Origin: Shumkonia mesophila
GTDB lineage: Bacteria; Pseudomonadota; Alphaproteobacteria; Rhodospirillales; Shumkoniaceae
Direction: 5' to 3'
Assembly: GCF_026163695.1 (NCBI RefSeq)
Contig: NZ_JAOTID010000013.1
Location: 96,679-160,678 of the forward strand
DNA: 64,000 bases
In this document: positions 29,885 through 38,803 of the stretch, piece by piece
Layout of the letters: each line of letters opens with the position of its first letter
Numbering within the stretch: the first letter of the stretch is position 1
Position numbers and translations under genes: made by a program
Notes under the pieces: generated by a model
The model's input: the letters and a program-made list of their open reading frames with translations, nothing else
The model's database searches: none
What the model was told of the DNA's origin: nothing

Positions 29885-31207
29885 GTGACGTCCAGACCCT
29901 TGACCAATGCCTGTGCGGGGATCGCGTTCGGTGCCTGCCTTTGCGCCGCGGGCTTGGCGCTCGCCAATCCGCTGAAGGACGAACTGCGCGGCCTTCTCGT
30001 TTCGCATCCCGATATCCTGGCCGCCGAAAAGGCGGTCGGTTCGTCGCGCGAGGGCGTCAGCCAGATCCGGGCCGAATACCTGCCGCGCGTCAAGCTGACC
30101 GGCGACACCGGCCACCAGAACCTCGACGGCCCGTCGCAGCGGGCGGCGCCCGGCGGCGAGCCCTACGCAAGAATGCGCGACAGCGCCACCCTCACCATCA
30201 CCCAGAACCTGTTCAACGGCTTCTCGACGACGACGGGCGTGCAGATCGCCGAGCTGAACGCCGAGATTGCCCGCGTCTCGCTGGAGGGCACCCGCCAGAA
30301 CACCCTGCTCGAGGGCATCCGCACCTACCTGTCGGTGATGCGCCAGCGCCGGCTGATCGAACTTGCCGCCAGCAACGAAGGGAACATCCAGACCCAGCTC
30401 AACCTCGAGGACGAACGCGTGCAGCGCGGCGCCGGCATCGCGGTCGACGTTCTGCAGGCCAAGTCGCGCCTGCAAATCGCCAAGGAGCGGCGGGTCACCT
30501 TCGAGGGCGGCCTGGAAGACGCCATCAGCCGCTACGTGCGCGTCTTCAACCACGCCCCCGACCTCGACGAGATGAACGATCCGCCCGCCCCGGTGCAGCT
30601 CATCCCCGAAAGCCTGGAGCGGGCCCTCGACGTCGCGCTCGACGCCAATCCGGCGGTGGTCAACAGCATGGCCAGCGTGGCGGTGGCGCGCGAACAAAAG
30701 GACCGCACGCTGTCCGAATACATGCCGTCGGTCGACCTGGTCGGCAAATGGAACCTCGAGAAGAACGTCGACGCCCTGGTCGGCGTCAAGCGCGACTATC
30801 AGGTCCTGCTGCAAGCCTCATGGGATCTGTTCAGCGGCCTCACCACCTCGTCCAAGACCACCCAGGCCGCGTACGACTATGGCGCCAAGAAGGATGTCCA
30901 GGAACTGACGGCCAGGCGCGTCGTCGAACAGGCGCGGGTGTCCTGGCAGGCCCTGCTGACCGCCCGCCAGCGCGTCGAACTGCTGGAGAATGCGGTCAAC
31001 ATCGCCGCCGAGGTGTTCGACGCCCGCCAGAAGCTGCGCGAGGCCGGCAAGGAAACCGTGATCAACGTGCTCGACGCCGAGAACGAGATCTTCAACGCCC
31101 GCATCAATTTCGTCCAGGCTTCCTACGACGAGCAGATCGCCATCTTCCAGCTGTTGCTCGCCATGGGCCAGCTCAACGCCGACCTGCTCGGCGTCGACGA
31201 AGGCTGA
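29885..31207 (+). CDS. TolC-family outer-membrane efflux protein
   Basis: An outer-membrane channel of the TolC family, used by type I secretion or efflux systems. The mature protein shows two repeated helical-barrel halves: LRGLLVSHPDILAAEKAVGSSREGV with YLPRVKLTGDTG, and LDVALDANPAVVNSMASVAVAREQ with YMPSVDLVGKW. The DLFSG and NVLDAENEIFNARINF motifs are also present. The GTG at 29885 has a GGGAG site 6 bp upstream and starts directly at a signal peptide (440 aa). The ATG at 29861 (448 aa) is the alternative. No ABC or membrane-fusion partner is adjacent. Confidence 0.9.
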   Translation: MTSRPLTNACAGIAFGACLCAAGLALANPLKDELRGLLVSHPDILAAEKAVGSSREGVSQIRAEYLPRVKLTGDTGHQNLDGPSQRAAPGGEPYARMRDSATLTITQNLFNGFSTTTGVQIAELNAEIARVSLEGTRQNTLLEGIRTYLSVMRQRRLIELAASNEGNIQTQLNLEDERVQRGAGIAVDVLQAKSRLQIAKERRVTFEGGLEDAISRYVRVFNHAPDLDEMNDPPAPVQLIPESLERALDVALDANPAVVNSMASVAVAREQKDRTLSEYMPSVDLVGKWNLEKNVDALVGVKRDYQVLLQASWDLFSGLTTSSKTTQAAYDYGAKKDVQELTARRVVEQARVSWQALLTARQRVELLENAVNIAAEVFDARQKLREAGKETVINVLDAENEIFNARINFVQASYDEQIAIFQLLLAMGQLNADLLGVDEG

Positions 31208-31248
31208 CGCATTTCCATCCAGTCCGAGCCGCCCCCGCGAAAACGCCA

Positions 31249-31285
31249 CCGCCGGGACGGCGCCTTGACGGCGCCTCCCCGGCGG
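31249..31285. terminator. GC-rich stem-loop between convergent genes
   Basis: Arms CCGCCGGG..GGCGCC and GGCGCC..CCCGGCGG pair over 14 bp with two central mismatches and a TTGAC loop. It lies between the ends of the convergent TolC-type and SulP genes. Without a T-run, termination is likely but not certain. Confidence 0.5.
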
Positions 31286-31310
31286 CAATTGGCGTAGGTC
31301 CGTCCGGGTC

Positions 31311-32966
31311 TCAGGCGGCGGGTTTCTCGATCTCGCCGGAAGCGACCATGGCGGCCGCGTAGCGGACGGCTTCGAGGCGCGTGCCCAGGATATGCTCGGC
31401 CGGAACCAGCTTGAGGATTCCCAGCCCCGCCATCACCTTTCTGCCTTGCGGCTTCAAGCCGGCGATGAGGACGTGCTGGTTGCCCGAGTGGGCGCGGATC
31501 AACAGGTCCTCGATGGCGAAGGCTCCCGAGGTGTCGATCAGCGTCACGTCCGAGAAGTCGAGAACGACCACCTTGTGGCCGCCGCCGAGGGCGAGGCCCT
31601 GCATCATGCCCTTGCCGCCGCCGAAGCTGACCGGGCCGCTCAGGTGGTAGAGGATGATGTTGTCGGCGTCGCGGGCCAGGATCTTCGCTTCCTCTTCGTG
31701 CAGAAGGGCCTCCTGGGAAGCGTTGCGGGCATGCGTGTGGGCGATCTGCAGATCGGCCATGCGCTTGACGAACAGCAGGCTGGCGGCGACCATGCCGACC
31801 CCCACCGCCAGGATCAGGTCGACGAAGACGGTCAGCCCGAACACCAGGAACATGATGGCGACGCCCGGCCGCGGGGCGTAGCGGATGTGGGTCAGGTACC
31901 GCCAGTCGATGATGTCGATCCCGACTTTGATCAGGATGCCGGCCAGGACGGCATGCGGAATGGCGCTGGCCAGCGGCCCCAGCCCCAGAATGATGGCCAG
32001 CAGCAGCAGCGCATGAATGACGCCGGACAGCCCGGTCTTGCCGCCCGAGCGGATGTTGACCACCGTGCGCATGGTGGCGCCGGCGCCCGGAATGCCGCCG
32101 AACAACCCGGCCGCCATGTTGCCGATCCCCTGGGCGATCAGTTCGCGGTTCGATTGGTGAAGGGTTCGCGTCATGCTGTCGGCAACCAGCGAAGTAAGCA
32201 GGGTGTCGATCGATCCCAACAGGGCCAGCACGAGGGCCGAGGAAAGCATCTGGGGGAGCGCCGCCCATTCGAGGGTGGGCAGATGGGGCGTCGGCGCTCC
32301 CGTCGGGATTTCGCCCAGTACCGGTGCCCCGGTCAATACCCACAGCACCAGCACCGAGCCAACGGCCAGGGCCAGCAGGGGCGCCGGCAGGATGCGGCTG
32401 ATCCGCTTCGGCATCAGATAGACCATCGCCACGGTCAGGCCGCCGACCGCCAGCGCGTGCCAGTTGGGATGCGCGTAGAAATCGGGGAGCGCCACGACCG
32501 CCGCCATGATGCCGCCCTGCGGCGAGGCATGGCCGACCAGCGGGCCAAGCTGCAGGATGATGATGATGACGCCGATGCCGCTCATGAAGCCCGAGACCAC
32601 GGTGAAGGGCACCAGGCTGACCATGCGGCCGATCCTGAGAACGCCGAAGAGGATCTGGAAAAGCCCCCCCATCATGACGACGGTGAACGCCATCGCCGGC
32701 TCATGGGCGTACTGGGTGATGACGATCGCCATCACCACCGTCATCGGCCCGGTCGGCCCCGAAACCTGGGTCGGAGTACCACCGAACAACGAGGCGAAGA
32801 AGCCGACGAAGATGGCGCCGTAAAGCCCGGCCATCGGCCCGGCCCCCGACGCCACGCCGAAGGCGAGCGCAAGAGGCAGGGCAATGATGGCGGCGGTGAC
32901 GCCGCCGAACAGATCGCCCCTCAGGTTGTCGAAACGAAGCCCGGAAGCGATACTCGTGATCCGCAT
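31311..32966 (-). CDS. SulP-family anion transporter with STAS domain
   Basis: An inner-membrane SLC26/SulP transporter for an inorganic or organic anion such as sulfate, bicarbonate or a dicarboxylate. The 551-residue protein has about 11-14 membrane segments starting with DLFGGVTAAIIALPLALAFGVASG, the QVSGPTGPMTVV motif and GNMAAGLFGGIPGAGATMRTVVN. A cytoplasmic STAS domain follows, from about 440 (IILYHLSGPVSFG, VVVLDFSDVTLIDTSGAFAIEDL). The ATG at 32966 is preceded by GGAAAT. An upstream Met at 33056 would add an unlikely tail. Confidence 0.93.
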   Translation of the reverse strand: MRITSIASGLRFDNLRGDLFGGVTAAIIALPLALAFGVASGAGPMAGLYGAIFVGFFASLFGGTPTQVSGPTGPMTVVMAIVITQYAHEPAMAFTVVMMGGLFQILFGVLRIGRMVSLVPFTVVSGFMSGIGVIIIILQLGPLVGHASPQGGIMAAVVALPDFYAHPNWHALAVGGLTVAMVYLMPKRISRILPAPLLALAVGSVLVLWVLTGAPVLGEIPTGAPTPHLPTLEWAALPQMLSSALVLALLGSIDTLLTSLVADSMTRTLHQSNRELIAQGIGNMAAGLFGGIPGAGATMRTVVNIRSGGKTGLSGVIHALLLLAIILGLGPLASAIPHAVLAGILIKVGIDIIDWRYLTHIRYAPRPGVAIMFLVFGLTVFVDLILAVGVGMVAASLLFVKRMADLQIAHTHARNASQEALLHEEEAKILARDADNIILYHLSGPVSFGGGKGMMQGLALGGGHKVVVLDFSDVTLIDTSGAFAIEDLLIRAHSGNQHVLIAGLKPQGRKVMAGLGILKLVPAEHILGTRLEAVRYAAAMVASGEIEKPAA

Positions 32967-33470
32967 GTTTCTATTTCCATTCGCAAACTCGGCCCGCGTT
33001 GCCCGGCGGGGCGCGGACGCAAAATTATGAACAGCGGGCGGGGCCTCGGAAGACACGGCCCCCCATTCCGTCGGCCTTCATTCGTCGGGAACGAGGGCCT
33101 GGCGGGTAGAAGGACGAAGCCCGCAAACGGGCGGTCCGGTCAAATGCATGTCACAACGCCTTTCGCCTCTCGGGCGAATCATGATCGGCGAAGCCGGTCC
33201 GGGACCCATGCGACCTGAGGGGTGGAAACAAGGAAGACGCATGCGCGCCGCAATCCTCGTGCCCGCCGGGGTGATGTCGAACGTCCGTCATCCCGACGGC
33301 TCGGCGCCCCTGCCTCTCTCGTATCGCCGGCGATCATCCCCGTCCTAGCCGGCGTCGCGACCGATCAGCTAAATCCGTTGGGCCCGACAGTCAAGCACGG
33401 TTTTCCCGTGCAGACAGCGGCGGGCCCCGCCGAATGCCCCATCAAACGCCGGAAACGGCCGCGTTTTCAC
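32967..33470. other. Gene-free intergenic region
   Basis: This 504-bp stretch lies between the SulP start and the end of the universal stress protein gene. It presumably holds the SulP promoter near its left end. Small stem-loops such as GCCCG-CAAA-CGGGC are visible, and an ORF of 35 codons at 33241 has an AAGGA site, but I cannot support a gene here. Confidence 0.45.
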
Positions 33471-34346
33471 CTAGTGCCCCATCAGGACCGGGATCGTCGC
33501 CTCGCTCAGCACCTGCTGGGTCGCGTTGCCCATGATCAACTCGCGGAAGCCGCCGGCGATGAAGGCGCCCATGACCAGGAGATCCGCCCCGACGTCGTCG
33601 CAGGCCTTCAGCAGCGCGGCGCCGCCCAACGGCTTGTCGGCCATGTGGGCGAAAATCCGCGTTTCGGCGCGAACGCCATGGAGCGACAGATAGTCCGCCA
33701 GTTCCTGGGCGGCCTCGGCCGGGGTGCGTTCGCTCTCGGCGGTCAGCACCGTGACCTTTTCGGCGGCGCCGAAGAAGTTGGTCGCGGCGGCCACCGCGCG
33801 CGACGCCTCGGCGCTGCCGTTCCAGGCGATGGCGATGTTGCGGCCGATGTCGCCCTTCGGGGTTTCCGGCGGCGCGATGAGAACCGGCCGGCCGGTTTCG
33901 AACAGTCCGGCCTGGGCGGTCATGCTGGTGGCCAGCCGGGGCTTGAACGTCGGCTTGCCGAGCACGATCATGTCGGCCAGGCGGCCGCGGCGGCGCATCA
34001 GCGCGTCGGCGTAGCCGACCTTTTCCAGCCACGCCGCCGAAAACTCGCCGGCCGGCGGCTTGCCGGTCACGACCGGCACCTGGTGGCCGGTGCAGTATTG
34101 GTCGAACATCCTGCGGGCCAGCTTGGCCCGTTCCGCCACGTCCTTCTCGGAAATCGATACCAGCTGGTCGGCCATCCGGCCGGTCATGCCGTCGCCGAAG
34201 GCCGGCACCGCATGAAGCGGATCGGCCAGCACGTGCAGCACCTCGGCGTGCGCCTTCAACGTCGCCGCCAGCAACAGACCGGTTCCGATCGTGGATCGCG
34301 ACGTTTCCGAACCGCGAACCGCGATCAAAATCTTCTTGATGGGCAT
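33471..34346 (-). CDS. Tandem universal stress protein (UspA family)
   Basis: A 291-residue cytoplasmic protein with two UspA-like halves. The first starts with KKILIAVRGSETSRSTIGTGLLLA and is degenerate. The second starts near residue 165 with IAIAWNGSAEASRAVAAA and ends with the nucleotide-binding motif GAFIAGGFRELIMGNATQQVL. This suggests that only the C-terminal half binds ATP. Such proteins act in stress survival, but the exact role here is unknown. It is a single gene. Confidence 0.92.
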   Translation of the reverse strand: MPIKKILIAVRGSETSRSTIGTGLLLAATLKAHAEVLHVLADPLHAVPAFGDGMTGRMADQLVSISEKDVAERAKLARRMFDQYCTGHQVPVVTGKPPAGEFSAAWLEKVGYADALMRRRGRLADMIVLGKPTFKPRLATSMTAQAGLFETGRPVLIAPPETPKGDIGRNIAIAWNGSAEASRAVAAATNFFGAAEKVTVLTAESERTPAEAAQELADYLSLHGVRAETRIFAHMADKPLGGAALLKACDDVGADLLVMGAFIAGGFRELIMGNATQQVLSEATIPVLMGH

Positions 34347-34835
34347 TTATGTGTCCCTTCCGTCGCCTACCCTATGCCTCGCCGCACGGAATTCCCGATA
34401 CGGAAACCCCCATTCCACAACCCGGCGTCACCGGCATGCCGCCCGCTCCCCTTTTTGGTGCGGCGTCCGATGGTGCCTCGTTGCCGGGCTGTTTTTCACG
34501 ATACATCTCGCCAACTCGTATGTGAACTGCCAATAGCGGCGCGTTTTATGCCCGCGAAACGGCGCATCCCGGCAATTTTTCGCCATTCGCGCAGTCCGAT
34601 GTTCGTTGATTTCGACCGGGGGTTGACGTAAAACCACAATGCGGAAAGTGGGGCCGGCCTCGCCGGTCCGACCGCGTGGAGGAAACGTCCATTGCTCCAA
34701 GAACACCCACGCCTCTCCGTACCGTCCTCTGAACTCTTTGCGTCACCGTTTGTGACCATGGCCCGGCTTGCCACCGCGCCATGCAATGCGTGTGAGGAGG
34801 ACACGTTCTTGGACTAACCTGAGGGGAATATCCGC
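34347..34835. other. Gene-free divergent promoter region
   Basis: This 489-bp stretch separates the universal stress protein gene (minus) from the OFA-type carrier (plus). It should hold both promoters. The only clear signal is a GAGGGGA ribosome binding site at the right end. A sigma-54-like GG..GC pattern near 34470 has wrong spacing. I see no supported gene or repeat. Confidence 0.45.
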
Positions 34836-36134
34836 ATGGCGGAAAATAAAACGATGAACCGCTGGCTTGTGGTCCTAGGGGCCATATTGATCCAGCTCAG
34901 TCTGGGTGCGATTTACGCGTGGTCTGTTTTTACCCCCCCGCTCAAGGCGGCGGGGTGGACCAATCTTGAAACCCAGGTCGTCTTCTCGCTCGGCCTGGCC
35001 AGTTTTGCCGTGGTCATGGTGTGGGCCGGCCGTCGCCTGTCCGACTGGGGGCCGCGCAAGCTGGCCTGTACCGGCGGCGTCGTGCTGGGCGTCAGCTACG
35101 TCCTGGCCGGCCTGTTCGGCGGCACCCATTTCTGGTCGGTCAATCTGCTGATCGGCCTTCTGGGCGGCGCCGGCATCGGGCTGGGTTACGTGGTGCCGAT
35201 CGCGGTCGGCATGCGCTGGTTCCCGGACAAGAAGGGCATGATCACGGGCCTTGCCGTGGCCGGTTTCGGCTTCGGCGCCATGGCCTGGGTCAAACTGGCC
35301 GGCGAATGGGGCCACCTGCTCGCCAACTATGGCCTGTCGACGACCTTCATCGTCTACGGCGTCGTTTTCGCCGGGCTGGTCCTGATCGGCGGCATCTGGA
35401 TGGTCTTCCCGCCGCCCGGTTGGAAGCCCGAAGGCTATGTCGTGCCGCAGGCTTCGGCCGGCGCCACCAACGGCACCGTGCCGTTCACCAGCCGCGCGAT
35501 GCTGGCGACGCCGCAGTTCTACCTGATCTTCCTGACCTATACCATCAGCGCCGGAGCCGGCCTGATGTCGATCGGCCTGATGAAGCTCTACCCGATGGAG
35601 GCCCTGCAGGCGACCGGCATCAGCCAGGCGGAAGCCAGCGCCATCGCCGGCACCGCCATGGCCGTCTTTTTCAGCCTGGCCAACGGCATCGGCCGCATCA
35701 TGTGGGGCACCTTCAGCGACTGGCTGGGACGCCGGCGGTCCATCCTGATCATGGCGGGAACCCAGGGACTGATCCTGCTGGCCTTCCCGTTCATGGCGGG
35801 CCAGGAATACCTGCTCTATCTCGGCGCCATGCTGATCGGCTTCAACTTCGGGGGCAACTTCGCGCTGTTCCCGACGATGACCGCCGACACCTTCGGCACC
35901 GAGACCGTCGGCCAGAACTATCCTTACGTCTTCCTGGCCTACGGCGTGGGCGGCATCGTCGGGCCGATCCTCGGCGGCATGCTGGGCGACATGGGCAACT
36001 TCCCGGTCGCCTTCACCATTACCGGCGTCGCCTGCATCGTCGCGGCGGCGATGATCTACAAGGTCAGCCCGGTGCGGGCCCGGCAAGCGAATCCATCGGT
36101 CGACGGATTGGGGATCGCCGGCAGGGCCACTTAG
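34836..36134 (+). CDS. OFA-type major facilitator superfamily transporter
   Basis: A 432-residue inner-membrane carrier with 12 predicted segments. The N-terminal NRWLVVLGAILIQLSLGAIYAWSVFTPPLK is a hallmark of the oxalate/formate antiporter (OFA) family, and GRRLSDWGPRK fits the loop 2-3 MFS motif. Known members move oxalate, formate or other small carboxylates; the substrate here is not defined. GAGGGGA lies upstream of the ATG. Genes for a mandelate-racemase-like enzyme and two Ldh_2 dehydrogenases follow, suggesting a carboxylate substrate. Confidence 0.92.
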   Translation: MAENKTMNRWLVVLGAILIQLSLGAIYAWSVFTPPLKAAGWTNLETQVVFSLGLASFAVVMVWAGRRLSDWGPRKLACTGGVVLGVSYVLAGLFGGTHFWSVNLLIGLLGGAGIGLGYVVPIAVGMRWFPDKKGMITGLAVAGFGFGAMAWVKLAGEWGHLLANYGLSTTFIVYGVVFAGLVLIGGIWMVFPPPGWKPEGYVVPQASAGATNGTVPFTSRAMLATPQFYLIFLTYTISAGAGLMSIGLMKLYPMEALQATGISQAEASAIAGTAMAVFFSLANGIGRIMWGTFSDWLGRRRSILIMAGTQGLILLAFPFMAGQEYLLYLGAMLIGFNFGGNFALFPTMTADTFGTETVGQNYPYVFLAYGVGGIVGPILGGMLGDMGNFPVAFTITGVACIVAAAMIYKVSPVRARQANPSVDGLGIAGRAT

Positions 36135-36187
36135 CCATCCGGCGCCGGCAGATCCCCGACCGAGGCAACGGTCGACGGACGGAAGAA

Positions 36188-36215
36188 GGGGCTCCCACGC
36201 GGGGGCCCCTTATTT
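36188..36215 (+). terminator. Rho-independent terminator of the OFA-type gene
   Basis: Arms GGGGCTCCC and GGGGGCCCC (one G-T pair) with a 4-base loop are followed by TTATTTC, 54 bp after the stop. Confidence 0.75.
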
Positions 36216-36266
36216 CGGGGACACCATACTTAATTAAGATTAATTAAGTATGGTGTCCCCGAAATA
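36211..36266. repeat. Perfect 26-bp inverted repeat, REP/RAYT-like
   Basis: TATTTCGGGGACACCATACT (first 20 of 26 bases, 36211-36236) is repeated in perfect inverse at 36241-36266 around a 4-base AGAT loop. The GGGGACACCATA core is one I associate with REP elements mobilised by REP-associated tyrosine transposases in many bacteria; no such transposase is in this window. It sits between two convergent genes and touches the end of the next one. Confidence 0.85.
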
Positions 36267-36269
36267 TGA

Positions 36270-37430
36270 TCAGGCGACCCGGAAGCGGCGCACGAAGTCC
36301 CAGTCGATCTCGAAGCCGAAGCCCGGCCCTTTGGGCAGGCCGATGGTGCCGCCTTCCCGTTCCACCCGTCCCAGCACGTCGAGCGGCTCGGCCAGCAGTT
36401 CCTCGCGGAAGCGATTGGGCGTGGTGTCGTATTCCAGCAGCGGCTGGACGGGATGCGCCCCGCCCGGCAGGTCGGGCAGCGCCGCCAGCAGATGCAGGTT
36501 GGCGGCCACCGCCACGGCCGATCCCCACACATGGTTGACCACCGGCACGAAGTGGGTGTGGGCGAGCGCCAGCACCTTGCGGTATTCGGTGATGCCGCCC
36601 AGCCCGCACACCTCGGGCTGCAGGACGTCGACGCAGCGCCCCTCGATCAGGTCGCGGAAGCCCCAGCGGGTGAATTCCGCCTCGCCGCCGGCGACGTTCA
36701 TGTCGAGCGCCAGGCAGACGTCGCGATAGCCCTGCCGGTCCTCGGGCGCCACCGGCTCCTCGAACCAATAGACGCCCAACTTTTCCAGTTCGCGGCCCAG
36801 CGGGATGGCCTCTCTCGCCGTATAGGCATGGTTGGCGTCGACCATCAGCTTGATGTCGTCGCCGATGGCCCGGCGCACGGTTTCCACCAGCGCCAGGTCC
36901 TCTTTCGGCCCCAGGCCGATCTTCATCTTGGTGGCGGTGAAGCCCTTGGCCGCGATGGCGGCGCTTTCCCGCGCGAAACGCTCCTTCAGATCGGGCACCC
37001 GCTGCAACATCATGCCGTAGCCGTAGACCTCGATGCGCTCGCGGAAGGCGCCGCCCAACAGCTTGTAGACCGGCTGGCCATAGAACTTGCCGGCGATATC
37101 CCACAGCGCCATGTCGATGCCGGAAAGGGCCTGCAGCGGCATGCCCTTCTGGCCGTGATCGCGCAAAAGGTTATAGACCTTGTGCCAGATGACCTCGCAA
37201 TCCAGCGGGTCCATGCCGAGGATCATCGGGCCGATGGTCTTCTCGACGATGGCCTTGTTGCCGAAGGCGACGCCGCCGCCGCCGAAGGCCTCGCCATAGC
37301 CCTTGATGCCCTCGTCGGTGATCACCTCGACGATGTGGGCGGTGCGCTTGGCGTAGTATTGCTGGGAATAGCCCAGTTCCTCGTCGAGGTCGTATTGCAG
37401 GACGTAGCTGTTCACTTCCTTGATTTTCAT
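36270..37430 (-). CDS. Enolase-superfamily enzyme (mandelate racemase/muconate lactonizing type)
   Basis: The enzyme probably abstracts a proton alpha to a carboxylate, with Mg2+, as a sugar-acid dehydratase or racemase. The 386-residue protein has the N-terminal capping domain and then the barrel with KMK at 168-170, metal ligands Asp198, Glu224 and Glu250, and His300. The KxK plus His pair is the mandelate-racemase subgroup pattern. The ATG at 37430 has a GGGAGGG site. The stop is immediately next to the REP palindrome. It lies 31 bp after the Ldh_2 gene, so the two form an operon. Confidence 0.92.
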   Translation of the reverse strand: MKIKEVNSYVLQYDLDEELGYSQQYYAKRTAHIVEVITDEGIKGYGEAFGGGGVAFGNKAIVEKTIGPMILGMDPLDCEVIWHKVYNLLRDHGQKGMPLQALSGIDMALWDIAGKFYGQPVYKLLGGAFRERIEVYGYGMMLQRVPDLKERFARESAAIAAKGFTATKMKIGLGPKEDLALVETVRRAIGDDIKLMVDANHAYTAREAIPLGRELEKLGVYWFEEPVAPEDRQGYRDVCLALDMNVAGGEAEFTRWGFRDLIEGRCVDVLQPEVCGLGGITEYRKVLALAHTHFVPVVNHVWGSAVAVAANLHLLAALPDLPGGAHPVQPLLEYDTTPNRFREELLAEPLDVLGRVEREGGTIGLPKGPGFGFEIDWDFVRRFRVA

Positions 37431-37461
37431 CGAATCCCTCCCTGCCCTTCTTTTTGACGCC

Positions 37462-38520
37462 CTAGGCGATCGGCGCCGGCGGTTGCACGCCCAGTTCGGC
37501 ACCGCGTTCCGTCAGCATCTCCATGATCCCCGGATAGAGGCGCACCCCCGTCGCCAGTTGCTCGGCCCGCCGGCGCAAGGCGCCGTCGCCCGGCATCTGC
37601 ACCGGCGGGTCGCCGGCCGCCACCGGCGAGGACCGGCAGAGATCGGCCAGGAAGCCGGTCTCGCGCCGGAACGCCTCGGCGCCGCCGAAGCGGGCCGGAT
37701 CGATGAGCTGGAGAAAGACCGAGGCCCCCCAGGTGGTCGGCCGGTCGGCCCGGCCGTAGCCGCCCAGCGCCGCCGTCAGCGCCTCGACCATCAACCCCAA
37801 ACCGAAGCCCTTGTAGCCGAGGTCGGCGCCGCCCAGCGGGTAAAGGGCGCCCGGCGGCTCGGTGAAACGCACGTTGGGATCGTCGCTCGGCCGCCCCTGG
37901 GCGTCCTTGAGCCACGGCCCGGGAAGCTTTCTTCCCTCGGCGCGGGCCCGGTTGACGACGCCGTTGGCGGTGGTCGACAGGCTGACGTCGATCAGGATCG
38001 GCGCGCCGTCGGTCGGAATGCCGACGGCGATCGGATTGGGGCTGTAGCAGGGCGCCAGGCCGCCATGCGGGGCGACGCTGTCTTCGCGCGGGTCGGACGC
38101 CATCAGGATCATCATCAGGTTCTGTTCCGTGGCCCGCCGCAGATAGGCCTGCAAGGCGCCGATATGGTGGCAGCGGCGGATCACCGCCGTGACGGCGCCG
38201 TGGCGGCGGACCCGGCGTTCGGCCTCGGCCATCGCCTCCCGCACCAGCCACGGCCCGGGCAGATAGTTGCCGTCCCAGGTGAACACGCCCTCGGCGTCGG
38301 CGACGACATCGGGTTCGCCCGCCAGCGTCATGCCGCCGCCGCGCGCCTCCTTCAGGTACGGCGCCATCAGCTGCAAGCCGTGGGTGGTCTTGCCCATCAG
38401 GTCGCCCTCGACCAGGATGTCGGCCACCGCGGCGGCGCGCCCGGCGGCCAATCCGGCCCGCTCCAGCAGCCGCGCCGCGAAGGTCCGGAGATCTTCCGCC
38501 CGATAGCACGTCTCGCCCAT
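37462..38520 (-). CDS. Ldh_2-family malate/lactate-type dehydrogenase
   Basis: An NAD(P)-dependent 2-hydroxyacid oxidoreductase of the malate/L-lactate (Ldh_2, YlbC-like) family, unrelated to classical lactate dehydrogenase. The 352-residue protein has the conserved His region MGKTTHGLQLM near residue 42, RRCHHIGAL near 117, and substrate and cofactor loops SPNPIAVGIP and GYKGFGLGLMVEAL. The ATG at 38520 has a GGGGGAAGG site. It heads an operon with the mandelate-racemase-like gene and is divergent from a second Ldh_2 gene. Confidence 0.92.
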   Translation of the reverse strand: MGETCYRAEDLRTFAARLLERAGLAAGRAAAVADILVEGDLMGKTTHGLQLMAPYLKEARGGGMTLAGEPDVVADAEGVFTWDGNYLPGPWLVREAMAEAERRVRRHGAVTAVIRRCHHIGALQAYLRRATEQNLMMILMASDPREDSVAPHGGLAPCYSPNPIAVGIPTDGAPILIDVSLSTTANGVVNRARAEGRKLPGPWLKDAQGRPSDDPNVRFTEPPGALYPLGGADLGYKGFGLGLMVEALTAALGGYGRADRPTTWGASVFLQLIDPARFGGAEAFRRETGFLADLCRSSPVAAGDPPVQMPGDGALRRRAEQLATGVRLYPGIMEMLTERGAELGVQPPAPIA

Positions 38521-38623
38521 GCCGCCTTCCCCCTTCCCTGCCTCTCGGCGGCCGGCCGCCGCCGCGCCCCAACAGGTCGCAGTCGCGCCGTCGAATGTCA
38601 ATCGCCGCCGCCCCGGGGTCGAC

Positions 38624-38641
38624 AAAATTGTTGACAATTTT
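38624..38641. promoter_or_regulatory. Perfect GntR-like operator AAAATTGT-TG-ACAATTTT
   Basis: An 18-bp palindrome with 8-bp perfect arms lies midway between the divergent Ldh_2 genes. TTGT-N2-ACAA is the common operator pattern of FCD-type GntR repressors. It stands out as A/T-rich in a GC-rich region. Confidence 0.75.
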
Positions 38642-38803
38642 CGGCGCGCCGGGAAAGCTTTTTCCGCGCTCGACCGGTGCGCACCTTCCCCGGCATCGTC
38701 CCGATGCCGCACGACCCAATCTGGACCGCACCACGACCCCCGACCACGACCCGCGGCATGGACAAAGATGCCGATCCACGCACACAGAGGAGCCGAAACC
38801 AAG

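Noticed and set aside
33241..33348. 35-codon plus-strand ORF with an AAGGA site
   Set aside because: Short, Arg/Ser/Pro-rich, no hydrophobic or other protein-like feature; support is only the ribosome binding site.
34465..34490. Possible sigma-54 promoter (GG..GC) before the OFA-type gene
   Set aside because: The distance between the GG and GC elements is one base short of the required spacing.
36228..36250. Overlapping TTAA motifs as a CtrA site inside the 26-bp palindrome
   Set aside because: None of the TTAA pairs has the seven-base spacing; they result from the palindrome itself.
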